Origin: Punica granatum
Lineage: Eukaryota; Streptophyta; Magnoliopsida; Myrtales; Lythraceae
Assembly: GCF_007655135.1 (NCBI RefSeq)
Contig: NC_045128.1
Span: forward strand, 41,615,885-41,679,884
Reading direction: 5' to 3'
Length of the DNA: 64,000 nt
A program made the translations under genes and the position numbers. The notes below the pieces were generated by a model. That model worked only from the letters and a program-made list of their open reading frames with translations. It was not told where the DNA came from and made no database searches. Shown here piece by piece: positions 30,468-44,400 of this stretch. The stretch's first letter is position 1. Every line of letters begins with the position of its first letter.

Positions 30468-33400
30468 ATGAGGACTTCGTCCTTCTTCAGCAAAGCTTCG
30501 GGCTTTCTCCGCTCCCACGCTTCTTCCTCCAAGCTCTTGGTCCTCCTCAGTCTCAGGTTCCGCAGCTCCCCTTCTCTCCTTATCCTTCTCAATGCTCAGC
30601 TGCGGCATTTTCTGAGGCAGCCTCAGTTGCCCTGCTTCTCCAATTTTGGTTTTGGTGCTTCTGAAACTGATTAAAAGGCTGGAATTTTTCCTGTCGCTTT
30701 TTGAGCTTAGTTGCGATTAGCCCTTTTCATTTTTCTGTATGGATCTGAAAAAGTCAACTAGTAATTGAACCCAAAAAAAAAAAAAAAGCAAAAAGGAAAC
30801 TTTTAGATTGGTGGGATAGTATCCATTTTCACTTCACTCAGAACAATTTACAATAGGAATTTGCTAATAGTTATTGCAGCGGTGGTTCTTTAGCTCGCTT
30901 CGTTGCATGCTGAGGATATATTTTAGAATGGAAAGTTGTCTCACTCTCGGAGATCAACTTCATATACTTGCAGTAGTGCTGGGAGTTTTGTGGCATACTC
31001 AGATTCTCAAGCAGAGACCAGCACTCCTAACCTTGACCTTGCCCAGAAGGATCCCAAGAAAAAGAGAATTGTGGTGCTGGGAACAGGCTGGGCCGGCACT
31101 AGCTTCCTCAAGGACCTCGACATCTCATCCTGTGATGTTCAGGTCGTCTCGCCCCGGAACTATTTCGCATTCACTCCTTTGTTACCTAGTGTCACTTGTG
31201 GAACAGTTGAAGCTCGGAGTATCGTAGAGCCGGTTCGGAATATCGTTAAGAAGGTAATTCTTTGCTCCAGGACACTTGCCATATTAGAAAGAAGATAACC
31301 TTGGTCTTAATTATACTGGCAAGTACGAGTATTCATTTTTTCTCTTCATCTATGTCAGAGAAATGGAGAAATCCGTTTCTGGGAAGCGGAATGCCTTAAG
31401 ATCGATGCTGCAAACAACAGAGTCATGTGCCGGTCAAATATTGAGAACTTGGTGGGAAATAGAGAGTTCTCTTTGGAGTATGACTACTTGGTCGTAGCGG
31501 TGGGAGCCCAAGTGAATACCTTTAACACTCCTGGCGTCAAGGAGAATTGTTACTTCCTGAAGGTTCACAAACTTGTCTTTCCTTTAAAACAGCTTTTTAG
31601 CATAGTGTTCACTAGGTATTTTCTTAAAATAATTCTTATCTATTTCGAGCAGGAAGTAGAGGATGCACAAAAGATACGTGCTGGTGTCATAGACTGTTTT
31701 GAGAAGGCAGTCCTTCCTGGCCTGAGTGAAGAAGAGCGGAGAACAAATCTTCACTTCGTGATTGTTGGTGGTGGTCCAACTGGTGTGGAATTTGCTGCCG
31801 AGCTACATGACTTCTTCCAAGAAGATCTTGTCAAATTATACCCTATGGTTAAAGATTTAGTGAAAATTACAATGGTCCAGTCAGGAGATCACATTTTAAA
31901 CATGTAACTTTAAGCTATCCATGCTTTTGAATCTTTTGACGCACAATCTTGTACTGCGCTTCTTCAAATATCACATTTGTTTCATCTTCCGTTGCAGGTT
32001 TGATGAGAGAATCAGTTCATTCGCGGAGCGGAAGTTTCAGAGAGATGGTATCGAAGTTCTAACTGGTTGCCGGGTTCTTGATGTTTCCGAGAAGGCAATC
32101 ACCATGAAGAATAAAGCCAAAGGAGAGACTAGCTCTGTTCCTCACGGTTTGGTCGTCTGGTCAACAGGTGTGGGGCCCCGTCCTCTTGTCAGAGACTTCA
32201 TGGAGCAAATTGGGCAGGTTCAGGAACATAACTCACTGCCTTGTCCAGGTTCACCATAATGAGTTGGGGAAAAGAACTGTTCTGTTTCTACTACTGACTG
32301 CTAATCTAATATTGTAGCGTAAACAGCGAATACTTGCAACTGATGAATGGCTGCGGGTAAAGGGATGTGAAAACGTGTATGCGCTTGGGGATTGTGCTAC
32401 TATAGATCAACGCAAAATTATGGTGCATGAATCTCCTGAACAGAATCATTTCTCACCCATAATCTGTGATATATATCTCCTTTAAATTGCAAGCTTTCAT
32501 CGATGCATATATACTGATTCTTATGTATATTTATTAGGAAGATATCTCAGCCATTTTCAAGGCCGCGGATAAAGACAATTCTGGCACCTTAACAGTGAAA
32601 GAATTCCAAGATGTGATTGAAGACATTGTTATACGCTATCCTCAAGTGGATCTTTACTTGAAAAGCAAGCATTTGATGGACGTGACTGATCTGCTAAGAG
32701 ATCCTGAGGGCCGTGAAAGGGATGAGGTGGATATTGAAGGATTCAAGTTAGCACTCTCTCACGTCGATTCACAAATGAAGAGTCTACCAGCTACAGCCCA
32801 GGTATATTCAGCTAGTTGTTGCAGTCTTAATAAAACTTGCAAAAAAATTATTTTCATTAATTGGTAAATATATCACAATCTCCCATCGACAATCTTAGAC
32901 TTTTGATTAGTCGATTGTGGTTCATTAACTTGGTAGAGTCTGCATATTAGCACCTTTACCCTCCAATTTATAAGTTACACTTGTCTGTCAATCTCATCAT
33001 CCTTTCCAGCCTTGTCTGCACATTAGCACCTTTACCCTCCAATTTATAGGTTACACTTGTCTGTCAATCTCATCATTCTTTCCAGCCTCGTATAAGTTCT
33101 AAGCATTATTGAATACTACTTCTTCAAGTTCAAATTTAAGCTTATGGATATCACGGTTGATGATTTTTGACAATTGGTTTTCGCTTGATTATGCAATGAC
33201 ATGTAATTTATCATCAGGTGGCTGCTCAACAAGGTGCATACCTCTCTCATTGTTTTAATCGCATGGAGCAGTGCGCAGAAAACCCTGAAGGTCCTCGGCG
33301 GTTTAGAAGCACTGGGCGCCACGCCTTCCGTCCATTTCAGTATGGCATTTCTTTTCTAAGCTGTCGTTTTCCTTTTGTCATCATTTTTTCCTTCTGCAGC

Positions 33401-33738
33401 ATAACTACGATTAAAATTCAAACGTGTGGTCCAAAGGTACAAGCATTTCGGGCAGTTTGCACCTTTAGGAGGAGAACAAGCAGCTGCCGAGCTGCCTGGG
33501 GACTGGGTTTCGATGGGTCATAGTACTCAATGGCTCTGGTATTCTGTATATGCTAGGTAATTTATTTACTATACATACCTACCCAGGCTACTCATTTTCA
33601 ATCATTGATATACAGATCTTGTCTGATAATTTATTCCGGTGTATATGCAGCAAACAAGTAAGCTGGCGCACGAGGGTGTTGGTTGTATCTGACTGGACTC
33701 GGAGATTCATCTTTGGGAGAGATTCAAGCCGTATATGA
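30468..33738 (+). CDS. NDB1: External alternative NAD(P)H dehydrogenase, NDB1 type
   Basis: Ten exons: 30468..30556, 30974..31253, 31359..31562, 31653..31903, 31998..32217, 32318..32422, 32538..32801, 33218..33339, 33437..33556, 33651..33738, giving 580 aa. The protein is a type II NAD(P)H dehydrogenase on the outer face of the inner mitochondrial membrane, passing electrons to ubiquinone without pumping protons. The FAD-binding motif is VVLGTGWAGTSFLKDL and the second dinucleotide fold is VGGGPTGVEFAAEL. The residue ending the second strand of that fold is Gln (KITMVQSGDH), as in NADPH-preferring NDB1, not Glu. The EF-hand loop DKDNSGTLTVKE is canonical, so Ca2+ binding is expected. The C-terminal Ser-Arg-Ile matches Arabidopsis NDB1, where it has been linked to peroxisomal dual targeting. 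Confidence 0.93.
32938..33089. repeat. 76-bp tandem duplication in NDB1 intron 7
   Basis: Two copies start with GTCTGCA(T/C)ATTAGC at 32938 and 33014 and differ at only a few positions. They lie wholly within the intron 32802-33217. Confidence 0.9.
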
Positions 33739-34459
33739 GGGGCTACACCGGTTATATGCAGCTGAATTTTTCAAAATGGAGTCTCTCTTCTTTGAGATAG
33801 CTTCATCCTCCGGCCATTGCGATTTCTTTCCATTGGTCTAGTCTCGATTGAGTTGCAGGATCTTTACTGTAGAAGTGGTAAATGAGCCCTGCTTTCCGTA
33901 CATATCGAGTTTGGATCTTGCGTGATGATGATGAAAATTTATCCCCTTGTAAGCACTTGGTAGTGCACTGCAGTGGAATGGAAGACTCAGTGAGCACTTT
34001 TGTGCCATTTCTATAAGCAATATTGCTGTTATCTTAATAATTATTTTTGTCATAACACGAAAATAATTGTTAGGGATTATATTAAGCGTGTATGGAACTA
34101 TAGATGATTATCGAATCCGAGCAGTCGCGTTACAAATAAAGGCTCCCATTATTTGTCTTCCAACTTTGTAAACGCTGGACGGGAGATTTCAAAAATGTCT
34201 CATTCAATTCAGCAAATGAATTATATATATTTTATATATTTGCCAAATTAAAAGAAATTTTTACTTTCTAGTTTCTATTTCTATGGTGTTTTTAATGCAG
34301 AAGAATATATTTGCTATATCTATCAATATATTCTATAGGATCTTTCATTTGGTAATTCGAAAAAGAAAATTCCCAATTGCTCCTACAGTTAAGGGAACTC
34401 ACAGCAGAAGCTGGACCCCACCCACATCTCTACCGGCCAATGCGGTCGTTGTAAAGCGC

Positions 34460-34467
34460 CACGTGTC
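34460..34467. promoter_or_regulatory. G-box/ABRE-like element upstream of the NDB2-type gene
   Basis: CACGTGTC lies 280 bases before the ATG of the second NDB gene. A related ACACATGTCAG follows at about 34508. Such motifs bind bZIP factors in ABA and stress responses; function here is inferred. Confidence 0.4.
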
Positions 34468-34746
34468 AAGCCCTCCTGACAGAAGGGTCATCACATGTCT
34501 TAATCGGACACATGTCAGCATCCCAAAGGGTCAAAAAGTCAAAGTAACCATAAACGGGAACAGCGGAGGTTGCCTGTTTTACAGTTACTCCTCACGTAAC
34601 TCGCCATGTCAAATCTATTTAACTTCCTATTCTGCAGATTTCTGCTCCCTTTAAAAATCTTTTACTCTGTTCGTTTAATGACGCTCTAAATCTGTGAGAG
34701 GAAGGAGACGAGGAGGAGGAGGAAGAAGAAGAAGAGAAGGCTCGCG

Positions 34747-37487
34747 ATGAGCAAGTTTACGTTTTATGAGAGGATCTCGAGAGCGTTCCGTGATAATCCT
34801 CAGCTCTCCAGAGTTCTCATCGTCTCCACTATAAGGTCCTATAATTTGCTTCTATTTTCGAGACAATGGTTGTCCCGCCTTTTTCTTTTTTATAATTATG
34901 TGCAAGTGCGAAATTCGTGATAATCGTTGTTTTACGTCGACTTAGCAGAAACTTTTGTCTCCTTTTGCTTTTAATTCTAAAATCTGTGTTGTGTGATAGT
35001 TGTAGGCTTTTACTCGTGTTCCGTGTAGTCATGAAATCGATCTATTACTTAAATGCAACTTCTGGACCAATTTACCAGTATGCCTATCTATCAGCATGTT
35101 GAATTGTTAGAAATAGGATTATTTACGATGAAAAATGTCTACTTTAACAAATATATGCATGTCAGTACAGTGGAGGTGGTCTGGTGGCATTCTCCAGTGC
35201 AAGTCCTTTCCCTGTTGCCCATGCCGATTCCCCTGCGCATGGATCCCCTAAAAAGAAGGTAGTGGTGCTTGGCACAGGGTGGGCTGCCACGAGCTTCTTG
35301 AAGAATCTAAAGAGCTCCTCTTACGAAGTGGAGGTCGTCTCGCCCCGCAACTACTTTGCATTCACTCCCCTGCTACCGAGTGTCACGAATGGAACTGTGG
35401 ATGCCCGCAGCATTGTGGAGCCAATCCGCAACATCGTCAACAAGGTGCTGATGTTTGGACCTGCCATTAGTTTTAAATATCTTATGCAGATTTGGAGTTT
35501 AGATAGTGATTTTCTTTTTTTTCTTCGAATGTTTGCTTGTTTGGCAGAGGGGTCCACGCTGTGAATTCAGGGAAGCTGAATGTTACAAGATCGATGCAGC
35601 GAAGAAGAAAGTCTACTGTAAATCCACTCAAGTGTCGAACTTGGGAGGGAAAGAAGAATTCAGCATAGACTATGACTACCTAATAATAGCTGTCGGGGCA
35701 CGATCAAACACATTCAACACTCCAGGGGTAGAGGAGAACTGCCATTTCCTGAAGGTAACAAGAATACATCTGATACACTTCATTTTAATAGGTAAAATTC
35801 GTCAAGTATTTCCAGTTCTGAAATTCTCCTTTCAGGAAGTGGAAGATGCTCAGAGGATTCGCCGGAATGTGATCGACTGCTTCGAGAGGGCTAGCCTGCC
35901 GAGTGTCAGCGATGATGAGAAGCGCAGGATCCTGCATTTTGTGGTTGTTGGTGGGGGTCCTACAGGAGTGGAGTTTGCGGCAGAGCTTCATGACTTTGCG
36001 ATTGAAGATCTTGCGGAATTGTATCCTTCAGTGAAAGATCTTGTTAAGATCACACTTCTTGAAGCAGGCGACCATATCCTGAACATGTAAGGGCGAAGTA
36101 GGGACTGGGGAATCATTGTTCTTCGTTGTGAATTAATGATGAGAAACTTACTGGTGTCATTTCTAATGCTCAGGTTCGATAAGAGAATCACCGCATTTGC
36201 CGAGGAGAAGTTTCAGAGAGACAACATTCATGTGAAGACAGGGTCGATGGTCGTGAAAGTATCAGAGAAGGACATATCGACCAAAGAGAGAAGTACTGGT
36301 CAGACCGTTTCTCTCCCTTATGGGATGGTTGTTTGGTCTACCGGTATTGGGACTCGCCCTTTCGTTATGGAATTTATGAAGCAAATGGGTCAGACTAACA
36401 GGCGAGTTTTAGCCACTGACGAATGGCTTCGCGTTGAAGGGTCAGATAGCATATATGCTGTAGGAGACTGTGCCACCATAAATCAGCGGAAAGTCATGGT
36501 ACGAAAAAATGGACTTGCTCAAAGCTGTACCTTAAATGAACTACATTAACGCTAGTTGAATCTTTTCTTAAACAGGAAGACATTGCAGTGATTTTCGACA
36601 AGGCGGACAAATCCAAGAGTGGGAAGCTGAACATCACCGATGCAAAAGAAGTTGTTACGGACATATGTGAAAGGTATCCACAGGTGGAGTTATACCTGAA
36701 GAAGAAAAAAATGAAAAATATTGTCGATCTGCTCAAGAACGCACAAGGAGATGGAAGGAAGCACTTGGATATCGAAGTGTTCAAATCGGCTCTCGGTGAA
36801 GTCGACTCTCAGATGAAGAATCTCCCAGCTACAGCTCAAGTGTTATCTCACTCTTATCCCGTCCCTCACTATTCCATTGACTCTCGACTTTGCCATGGAC
36901 GGGTGCTAAGGTCCGTTGCATTATTGGAATAATGCAGGTAGCTGCTCAACAAGGTCAATATCTTGCAGACTGTTTCAATCGCATGGAGGAGTGTGAGAAG
37001 AATCCTGAAGGCCCTCTCAGGTTCCGAGGATCGGGCCGTCACCGATTTCATCCATTTAGGTACGAGCTGATGCTCTCTAGACTTAATCATGCTTAGTTGT
37101 ATCCTGAAATTTCTCCTGGCGTTTGAAGTTCGGTCAATCTTATATGCTTAAATACAGGTACAAGCATTTTGGACAATTCGCTCCACTTGGAGGAGAACAA
37201 GCTGCAGCTCAGCTTCCCGGAGACTGGGTTTCGATTGGCCGTAGCACCCAGTGGCTCTGGTATTCAGTGTATGCAAGGTAAAAATATTTGGACGATAAGG
37301 TTGAAGTTAATGAAGTTTTTGTTTACTGATTTCTTCTCTGGACTTACAAGGCCATCCTCCGAGGATCTAAATCCGCTGCTCTTTTCTGATCTTCTGCAGT
37401 AAGCAAGTGAGCTGGCGCACGAGATTTCTAGTGGTCACTGACTGGGGAAAACGGTTCATATTTGGCAGGGACTCGAGCGGAATCTGA
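34747..37487 (+). CDS. NDB2: External alternative NADH dehydrogenase, NDB2/3/4 type
   Basis: Nine exons: 34747..34835, 35171..35444, 35548..35754, 35836..36086, 36174..36498, 36576..36839, 36938..37059, 37158..37277, 37400..37487, giving 579 aa. The start MSKFTFYERISRAFRD is typical of the NDB2 clade. FAD fold VVLGTGWAATSFLKNL; second fold VGGGPTGVEFAAEL ending KITLLEAGDH, where Glu predicts NADH preference. The EF-hand loop DKSKSGKLNITD lacks the usual acidic residue at position 3 and ends in Asp instead of Glu, so Ca2+ binding may be weak, as described for NDB4. The tail is Ser-Gly-Ile. The intron present in NDB1 between its exons 5 and 6 is absent here. It lies about 1 kb downstream of NDB1 in the same direction, but the two are from different old clades. 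Confidence 0.92.
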
Positions 37488-38475
37488 GAGCTCGATATAG
37501 TTACGAGTCACTGGACATTGGAATGTTCACAACCGGAAAATTCTTGTTCTAGTTTTGAATTTCATGCTTTTTTCTGCAAGTGTTCTTGGTATTGTACAAG
37601 CAGGATTACGTACCTATAGCAAGTTTTCGTACGTGGCAACTGTTGTTTTAAATGCCATTTGGTCCTCCTGCAAATTTTGTGCTCCTAAAGACAGGATTAT
37701 GAATTGAGCATTACCTGTCCATTCTCTCTCCTCTTCTCCTGAAAGTTTAGATACTTCAATCAGACAAAGTTGGAGCTTCTTCTGATCAAAGAATTTGAAT
37801 CCAAGTGTGAATCGGATAGCGGCAGATCCTTTCCTAGAACAATTCGACCCAAAATTACAGTACTCAATACATAATGAAGCATATGAAAAGAGATCATGGA
37901 CGAAATATCATAAATCATTTTGGTGAATAATACGTATCTTTGCATGTCTTTAGCCACAACGCCGGGGATCAACTGGATCGCGTGTTGCAAATCCACGGAC
38001 CGCAAATGAAGAGGTATTCGACCCCTAAATTTTTTTTTCACGGGATGAACCTGCCAATTGCCTACTTGGATAAAAATCGATATTGTTGCCAACTAAGCCG
38101 ATCTCGATTTTCCAGGGCGGTCCGGTTTAAACACTCACTCGGTGGTTGTTCTGTTGGACCGGGTCGGACAGGCAAGCGGGTCCGACAACCGTGCCCGGTC
38201 AGGAAAAGGTCGACCGCTAAACGACGAAAGTTGACGGGTCCCGACTATTCACCGGAAACGGGGCACCTGTTCTTCTTCTTCTTCCGAAGGCGATTGTCAC
38301 CTGACCTGCTGCATAAACATGGAGGAAAAGATGTTCGTCGATTGAGTTCATTCGAATCACTGCTATTTCATAATCTTTGGAAAAATCAAATCTTGTTGAA
38401 GTTCTTGGGAGATCATTACAGCAAGAAAGAAGGGTACCTTCGCAGCAGGGCAGAACTTTTCTCCCGAGCTCGGGG
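37488..38475. other. Intergenic region before VPS18
   Basis: Contains the 3' UTR of the NDB2-type gene and the VPS18 promoter and leader. Short reading frames cross it but none resembles a protein. A TTC-rich run lies at about 38270-38287. Confidence 0.5.
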
Positions 38476-41400
38476 ATGGACTCTTCAAGGCAAGTCTTCA
38501 CGGTCGATCTCCTCGAGAGATACGCCGCGAAGGGCCGCGGGGTTATAACCTGCATGGCCGCAGGGAACGACGTGATCGTGATCGGTACCAGTAAGGGGTG
38601 GGTCATCAGGCACGATTTTGGAGTCGGCGACTCTTACGGTAATATTAACTGAAATTGAGCTGGTGCGAGTCTGATGCTGTGTCATGGAGCTCACCGAGAA
38701 TCTTGTTTGCAGATTTTGATCTGACCGTCGGTCGAACTGGGGAGCATTCCGTCCACCAGGTCTTTGTTGATCCCGGGGGCAGCCATTGTATCGCCACTGT
38801 GACGGGCAATGGAGGCTCTGAAACTTACTACATTCATGCCAAGTGGAGCAAGCCTCGGGTCCTGAGCAAATTAAAGGGCCTTGTTGTGAATGCAGTTGCT
38901 TGGAACAGACAGCAGATTACAGAAGGTAATTTCTTCTCTCTTTTTCTGAATCGAGCAGAGGAAGAATGATTCCTTGGAGATTGTGATTGTGCCTCAATGC
39001 TGAATTCATTCTATCCTGAACAACACAAGCTTTAGCCGCTGTGGTGCCTGGTTAGTCATATAGTTTTAGAAGTTAGAACAGATCAAATTGTGTCGATTTG
39101 GTGCGACCTTTTCAGTGTTAGCGTCTGCTTACCGGGGCACATGAAATGGATGCTTGTTTGAGGCGCAATTCCAGAGTCGTTCTCGTGTTAGCAACTTGCG
39201 GCTTTGATCTGATTAAATGAGCTTCATGCCAGTTGTAAATAAGTGATCTTGATGTAACCCTTATGTATTTAGATATCTGCATCACAAATCATATGTTGTT
39301 TATATGTTACTTGTTCATGCTGAGAATTTTTGACATTCTCCCACTGCCAAATATTACCAGCTTGCTTGTTCTCATGGTTAATCTAGATTATCTGATTATG
39401 AAACTTCTGCAAGTGCAGTTTCTACCAAGGAAGTGATTCTTGGCACAGACAATGGCCAGCTTTATGAAATGGCTGTGGATGAAAAGGACAAGAGAGAGAA
39501 ATACATAAAATTTCTGTTTGAGCTTACAGAACTTCCTGAAGCTTTTATGGGGCTGCAGGTATCTTTTTCTTCCATTTTGTAGGAAATTCTTGATATTAGA
39601 TCCCCTTCTATATATCAGTCTGTAATTTTCCATATGAAATTTAATCTGATAGAGGAAGGTTGATTATACAAAATCGTATAATTCATCCAAAAATTACATT
39701 TCTCATTGATGAAGTTGAAACTTTTCTTTCTTTCTTGTTTTATAATTGGTGTTCTCTTCCCTTCTCAATGAATTATTCTGTACCATGCACAAGTTAGGTA
39801 GGTCCTTCATGGCGTCTTTTCTGTTTGTTGTCCAGGTGGAAACAGCTAGTGTAGCCACTGGAACTAGATATTATCTGATGGCTGTGACTCCAACACGACT
39901 CTATTCTTTCACTGGGATCGGGTCTCCAGAAGTAAGTTTGGCTTCATTATGGTCTTTATAGAAGGTCACAGAACTTGATATCATGGCCACTTTTCTGTGT
40001 TTCAGGCTGTATTTGCTAGATATCTAGATCGTGCAGTGCATTTCATGGAGCTTCCAGGTGAAATACCAAGGAGGCAAGTCTTCATTTTTTTCCTGCTCTA
40101 GATACTTCCCACCTTGTCCACCTCAAATTGACCAAAATGTGCAGATAATAATTTAATCTGCACTGTAATACCTTCCTGATAGATATCTTTTATTTTGTGT
40201 CTCTTATAGTGAACTACATTTCTTCATCAAGCAAAGAAGAGCTGTTCATTTTGCTTGGCTTTCTGGAGCGGGGATCTATCATGGTGGTTTGAATTTTGGA
40301 GCAACACACAGGTAAAATTGCTGTGTTTTTTAATCTTCTTTGAGGCCGAACTTGGTCCGGTTGGACTTCTGCGTTTATTCAGTTGGCTTTTCCTTTAGCA
40401 GTAATGTATCTTGCCGAAAGCCTGAATTTTGGCTGACATACTTTCAGTGTCTCTTGCATAGTTCCCCTGAGGGAGATGAAAACTTTGTGGAGAACAAGGC
40501 ACTCTTGAGTTATTCAAAACTTTCTGAAGGTTCTGAGACACTTAAACCCAGTTCTTTATCAGTGTCAGAATTTCACTTTTTGCTACTTCTGGGGAACAAG
40601 GTCAAGGTGCGTACATTCCAAGTCTGATTGGAATTTTCCCTTGTTATAGACGATTCTTTTGCTTTTTCTCTTCTTGTGATATTGAGGGAAAGATGAGAAA
40701 CTTGAAGCTGTGTCAATTTGGATGCATATTGTAGGATCTAAGAGAAATTTCTTCTGTCTCGCCTATAGTGTTTCAATTCAAAATTTACTTCAATTATATG
40801 TCACATTCTACACATATTGCAGGTTGTAAATAGAATCAGTGAGCAAATCATCGAGGAGCTTCAATTTGATCTGACTCCGGAGTCAGTTTCCAGAGGGATC
40901 ATTGGTTTATGTAGTGATGCCTCTGCTGGTTTGTTTTATGCATATGATCAAAACTCTATATTTCAGGTCGGTTTTTGTAAGAGTAACTTAACCTAATAAT
41001 CCTCAATATTGACTTCACCTGCTGATGTTTTTCCTCTTTGGAATTTTTGAATATATATTCCAGGTTTCAGTTAATGATGAAGGCCGAGATATGTGGAAGG
41101 TCTACCTGGACATGAAGGATTACGCTGCTGCTTTAGCAAATTGTCGCGACCCACTTCAGAGAGATCAAGTCTATCTAGTTCAGGTCCGTTGATCTTTCTC
41201 CAGTTTATACAAATTTTCTTTTAAATTATAGATTATAAAATGAAAAATATTTTTGCTTTTCAAAGTGTGACTATAACTTTAAACTCTATTCCACAGGCTG
41301 AAGCTGCTTTTGCCAGCAGGGAGTTTCTCAGAGCAGCATCTTTCTATGCAAAAGTAAGTTCTCAAAGCTGTAGCACTAGTGTAGGATGTAGTTGGAATTT

Positions 41401-44400
41401 TTTTTTTTTATGCTTTTACTTTGGTTTATTCTAGTAAAGTGCCCTTTCACGGCAACAGTTATCATGCTGACAGCTGGTCTTTTGCAGATAAACTACGTAT
41501 TATCATTTGAGGAGATCACACTGAAGTTTATTAGTGTGAGCGAGCAGGTTGTATGTATTAAGATTCAGAATGATTTAAGTGTATCTTTAGTTATGCTGCT
41601 CTGCATGTCTTGGAACTTTTTTTTCAGGTCAGATTTTTGTTTCACAGGATGCTTTAAGAACTTTTTTGCTGAGGAAGCTTGACAATCTTACAAAGGATGA
41701 CAAATGCCAAATTACGATGATTTCCACTTGGGCTACTGAACTTTATTTGGACAAGGTTTCCCTTCTCTATCTGATACAGTCATTTCACCTTATTGCCTGT
41801 CTTACCTTTTATGACATTATGGCCTTTTGATTTGGATGTCGTTTTAAGGTGCTGTGATGATAAATTTTGAATTTTTGGATTTTTAACTTTCAGATTAACA
41901 GGTTACTCTTAGAGGATGACACTGCTCTAGAAAACCGTAATTCAGACTACCATTCAATTATTAGAGAATTCCGTGCCTTTCTGAGTGACTGCAAGGATGT
42001 ATTGGATGAAGCAACTACAATGAAACTACTAGAGAGGTAATATTTGATATAACTGTGCAGAAAGTTATTTCTTGGAATAATCGAGACAAAATTGAGAAAA
42101 TAAGTGGATCATAGGTCAATACTCTCCATTTATAATTTGCTTCGTCTTTTATATCTCTCTGTGGAAGTGATTAACACATATCCTGTTGCTCTTTTATTTC
42201 AGTTATGGCAGAGTGGAAGAACTGGTTTATTTTGCCAGTCTGAAGGAGCAGTATGACATTGTAGTTCATCACTATATCCAGGTTTGTTGCAGATTCCACT
42301 TTTGGGGAAGGCCTAAGTCTTATATTTATTAGCAGTTTCCTCTTGGTGTTTGACCTTTTCCATAACTTTTTTAATAAGTTGTTTATGAAATTTGAGTTCA
42401 GCAAGGAGAAGCAAAGAAAGCTCTAGAAGTTCTTCAGAAGCCTTCTGTTCCAGTTGATCTTCAGGTGAAACTGTTGGATTTGAATTTTGGACCCAACAAT
42501 TATGCTTATTAAATTTCCCTCATATGTCAGTAGGAAGTTAACAAATGAGTCTTTTGCTGTTTTTGCAGTATAAGTTTGCTCCAGATCTCATCATGCTCGA
42601 TGCTTATGAAACTGTGGAGTCGTGGATGGCCACTAAAAACTTGAACCCAAGGAAGCTGATTCCTGCAATGATGAGATACTCAAGTGAACCTCATGCAAAG
42701 TAATGTATCACCACATATGAGCATCTGATTAGTCATGAATATTTATACTGCTGAAAGTAACCATTTCTACAATCAATTCGGATTATCATAAGAAGCAGCT
42801 TATTTCCTTGAAATAGCGATGTTTCTTATGTTAGAGACGAACTTTAATTTTTTTGGTCCTCTCCTGTCTCCAAGGCTGATTCTGAGCCTAACCATAGTTT
42901 CAGAAAGAGATAATGGCACTCTAAATTTGAAACTATTATGTTTTTAGTCTTTCCATTCAGTTCTTTTTCCAATTATACTAAATGCAGGAATGAAACCCAT
43001 GAAGTCATAAAATACTTGGAATTTTGTGTTCATCGTCTGCATAATGAGGATCCTGGAATTCACAATTTGCTACTCTCTTTGTATGCCAAGCAGGTAAACG
43101 GCCTTATTTAATTTGGTGGATTTTAGCTTGTTTAGGTCAAGATTATGGCCGGTGATGATCCTTATGGTTTAAATTAAATTGGAGTTGCCCAGAATACAAG
43201 GTAGAAGATGTTTAATTTGAAGCTATCGGTTTGTTTGTTACACGTAGGAAGATGATAGTGCACTTCTTCGCTTCTTGCAATGCAAGTTCGGGAAAGGACG
43301 AGATAATGGACCCGAGTTCTTTTATGATCCAAAGTATGCCTTGCGACTTTGCCTCAAAGAAAAGCGAATGCGTGCTTGCGTCCACATATATAGCATGATG
43401 TCCATGCATGAAGAAGCGGTTGCTCTGGCTTTGCAGGTAATACAATAATATTCTTTCTTAACTATTCTCTCTTTCGCCACAATGCTGTTGCTTCATTTGG
43501 TAATTTATATTACGATACTCCCATTATTTCCTCTTGTGTAATAGGTTGACCCAGAGCTTGCCATGGCTGAGGCTGACAAGGTTGAAGATGACGAAGACCT
43601 GAGGAAGAAGCTTTGGCTCATGATCGCAAAGCATGTTATTGAACAGGAGAAAGGAGTGAAGAGGGAGAACATTCGGAAAGCAATAGCATTTCTCAAGGAA
43701 ACTGATGGCCTCCTTAAGATTGAGGATATATTGCCATTCTTTCCCGATTTTGCCCTTATTGACGACTTCAAGGTAATAAGTCTAGGGCTAGATTTCTTCC
43801 TTGCTTCCAAAAATAACCTCTCTAACTTCAAATTCTTCCATGTGGAATGTTTCAGGAGGCTATCTGTTCATCCTTGGAGGATTACAATAAGCAAATAGAA
43901 CAACTGAAAGAGGAGATGAATGATGCAACACATGGTGCAGATAATATCAGAAATGATATTAGTGTGCTTGCTCAGAGATATGCAGTTATTGATCGTGATG
44001 AGGACTGTGGGGTATAGACCATTCTCTTCCTATAAGCATTTGACCAAGTAGATAGGTTGAAGATAAAAGGAGAAGGATAAATAATTATTCTTCTATAAAT
44101 TTCCTTTTATGAAAAGATATTTCCATAACTAGTAGTTATGTTGAAGAAATATCAAGGTCATAAAAAATTAAGCCATTAGCTTTTGTGAACATATGGAATG
44201 AAAGAAGTTAGATTTTGTCTCTGAGTAGAGAGGAGTGTCAGGAATTATACAGGAGCAAAAGATGGCCTCACTGAGACGAAACATAGGGGCAAATACCACA
44301 TTTTGAATATATATATATATATAGAATTGCATTTCGTCTAAAATGTCCTTAAAACGATAAAATCATTCCAATAATCGCTGATTGAGATTCCTTGGCTAAA

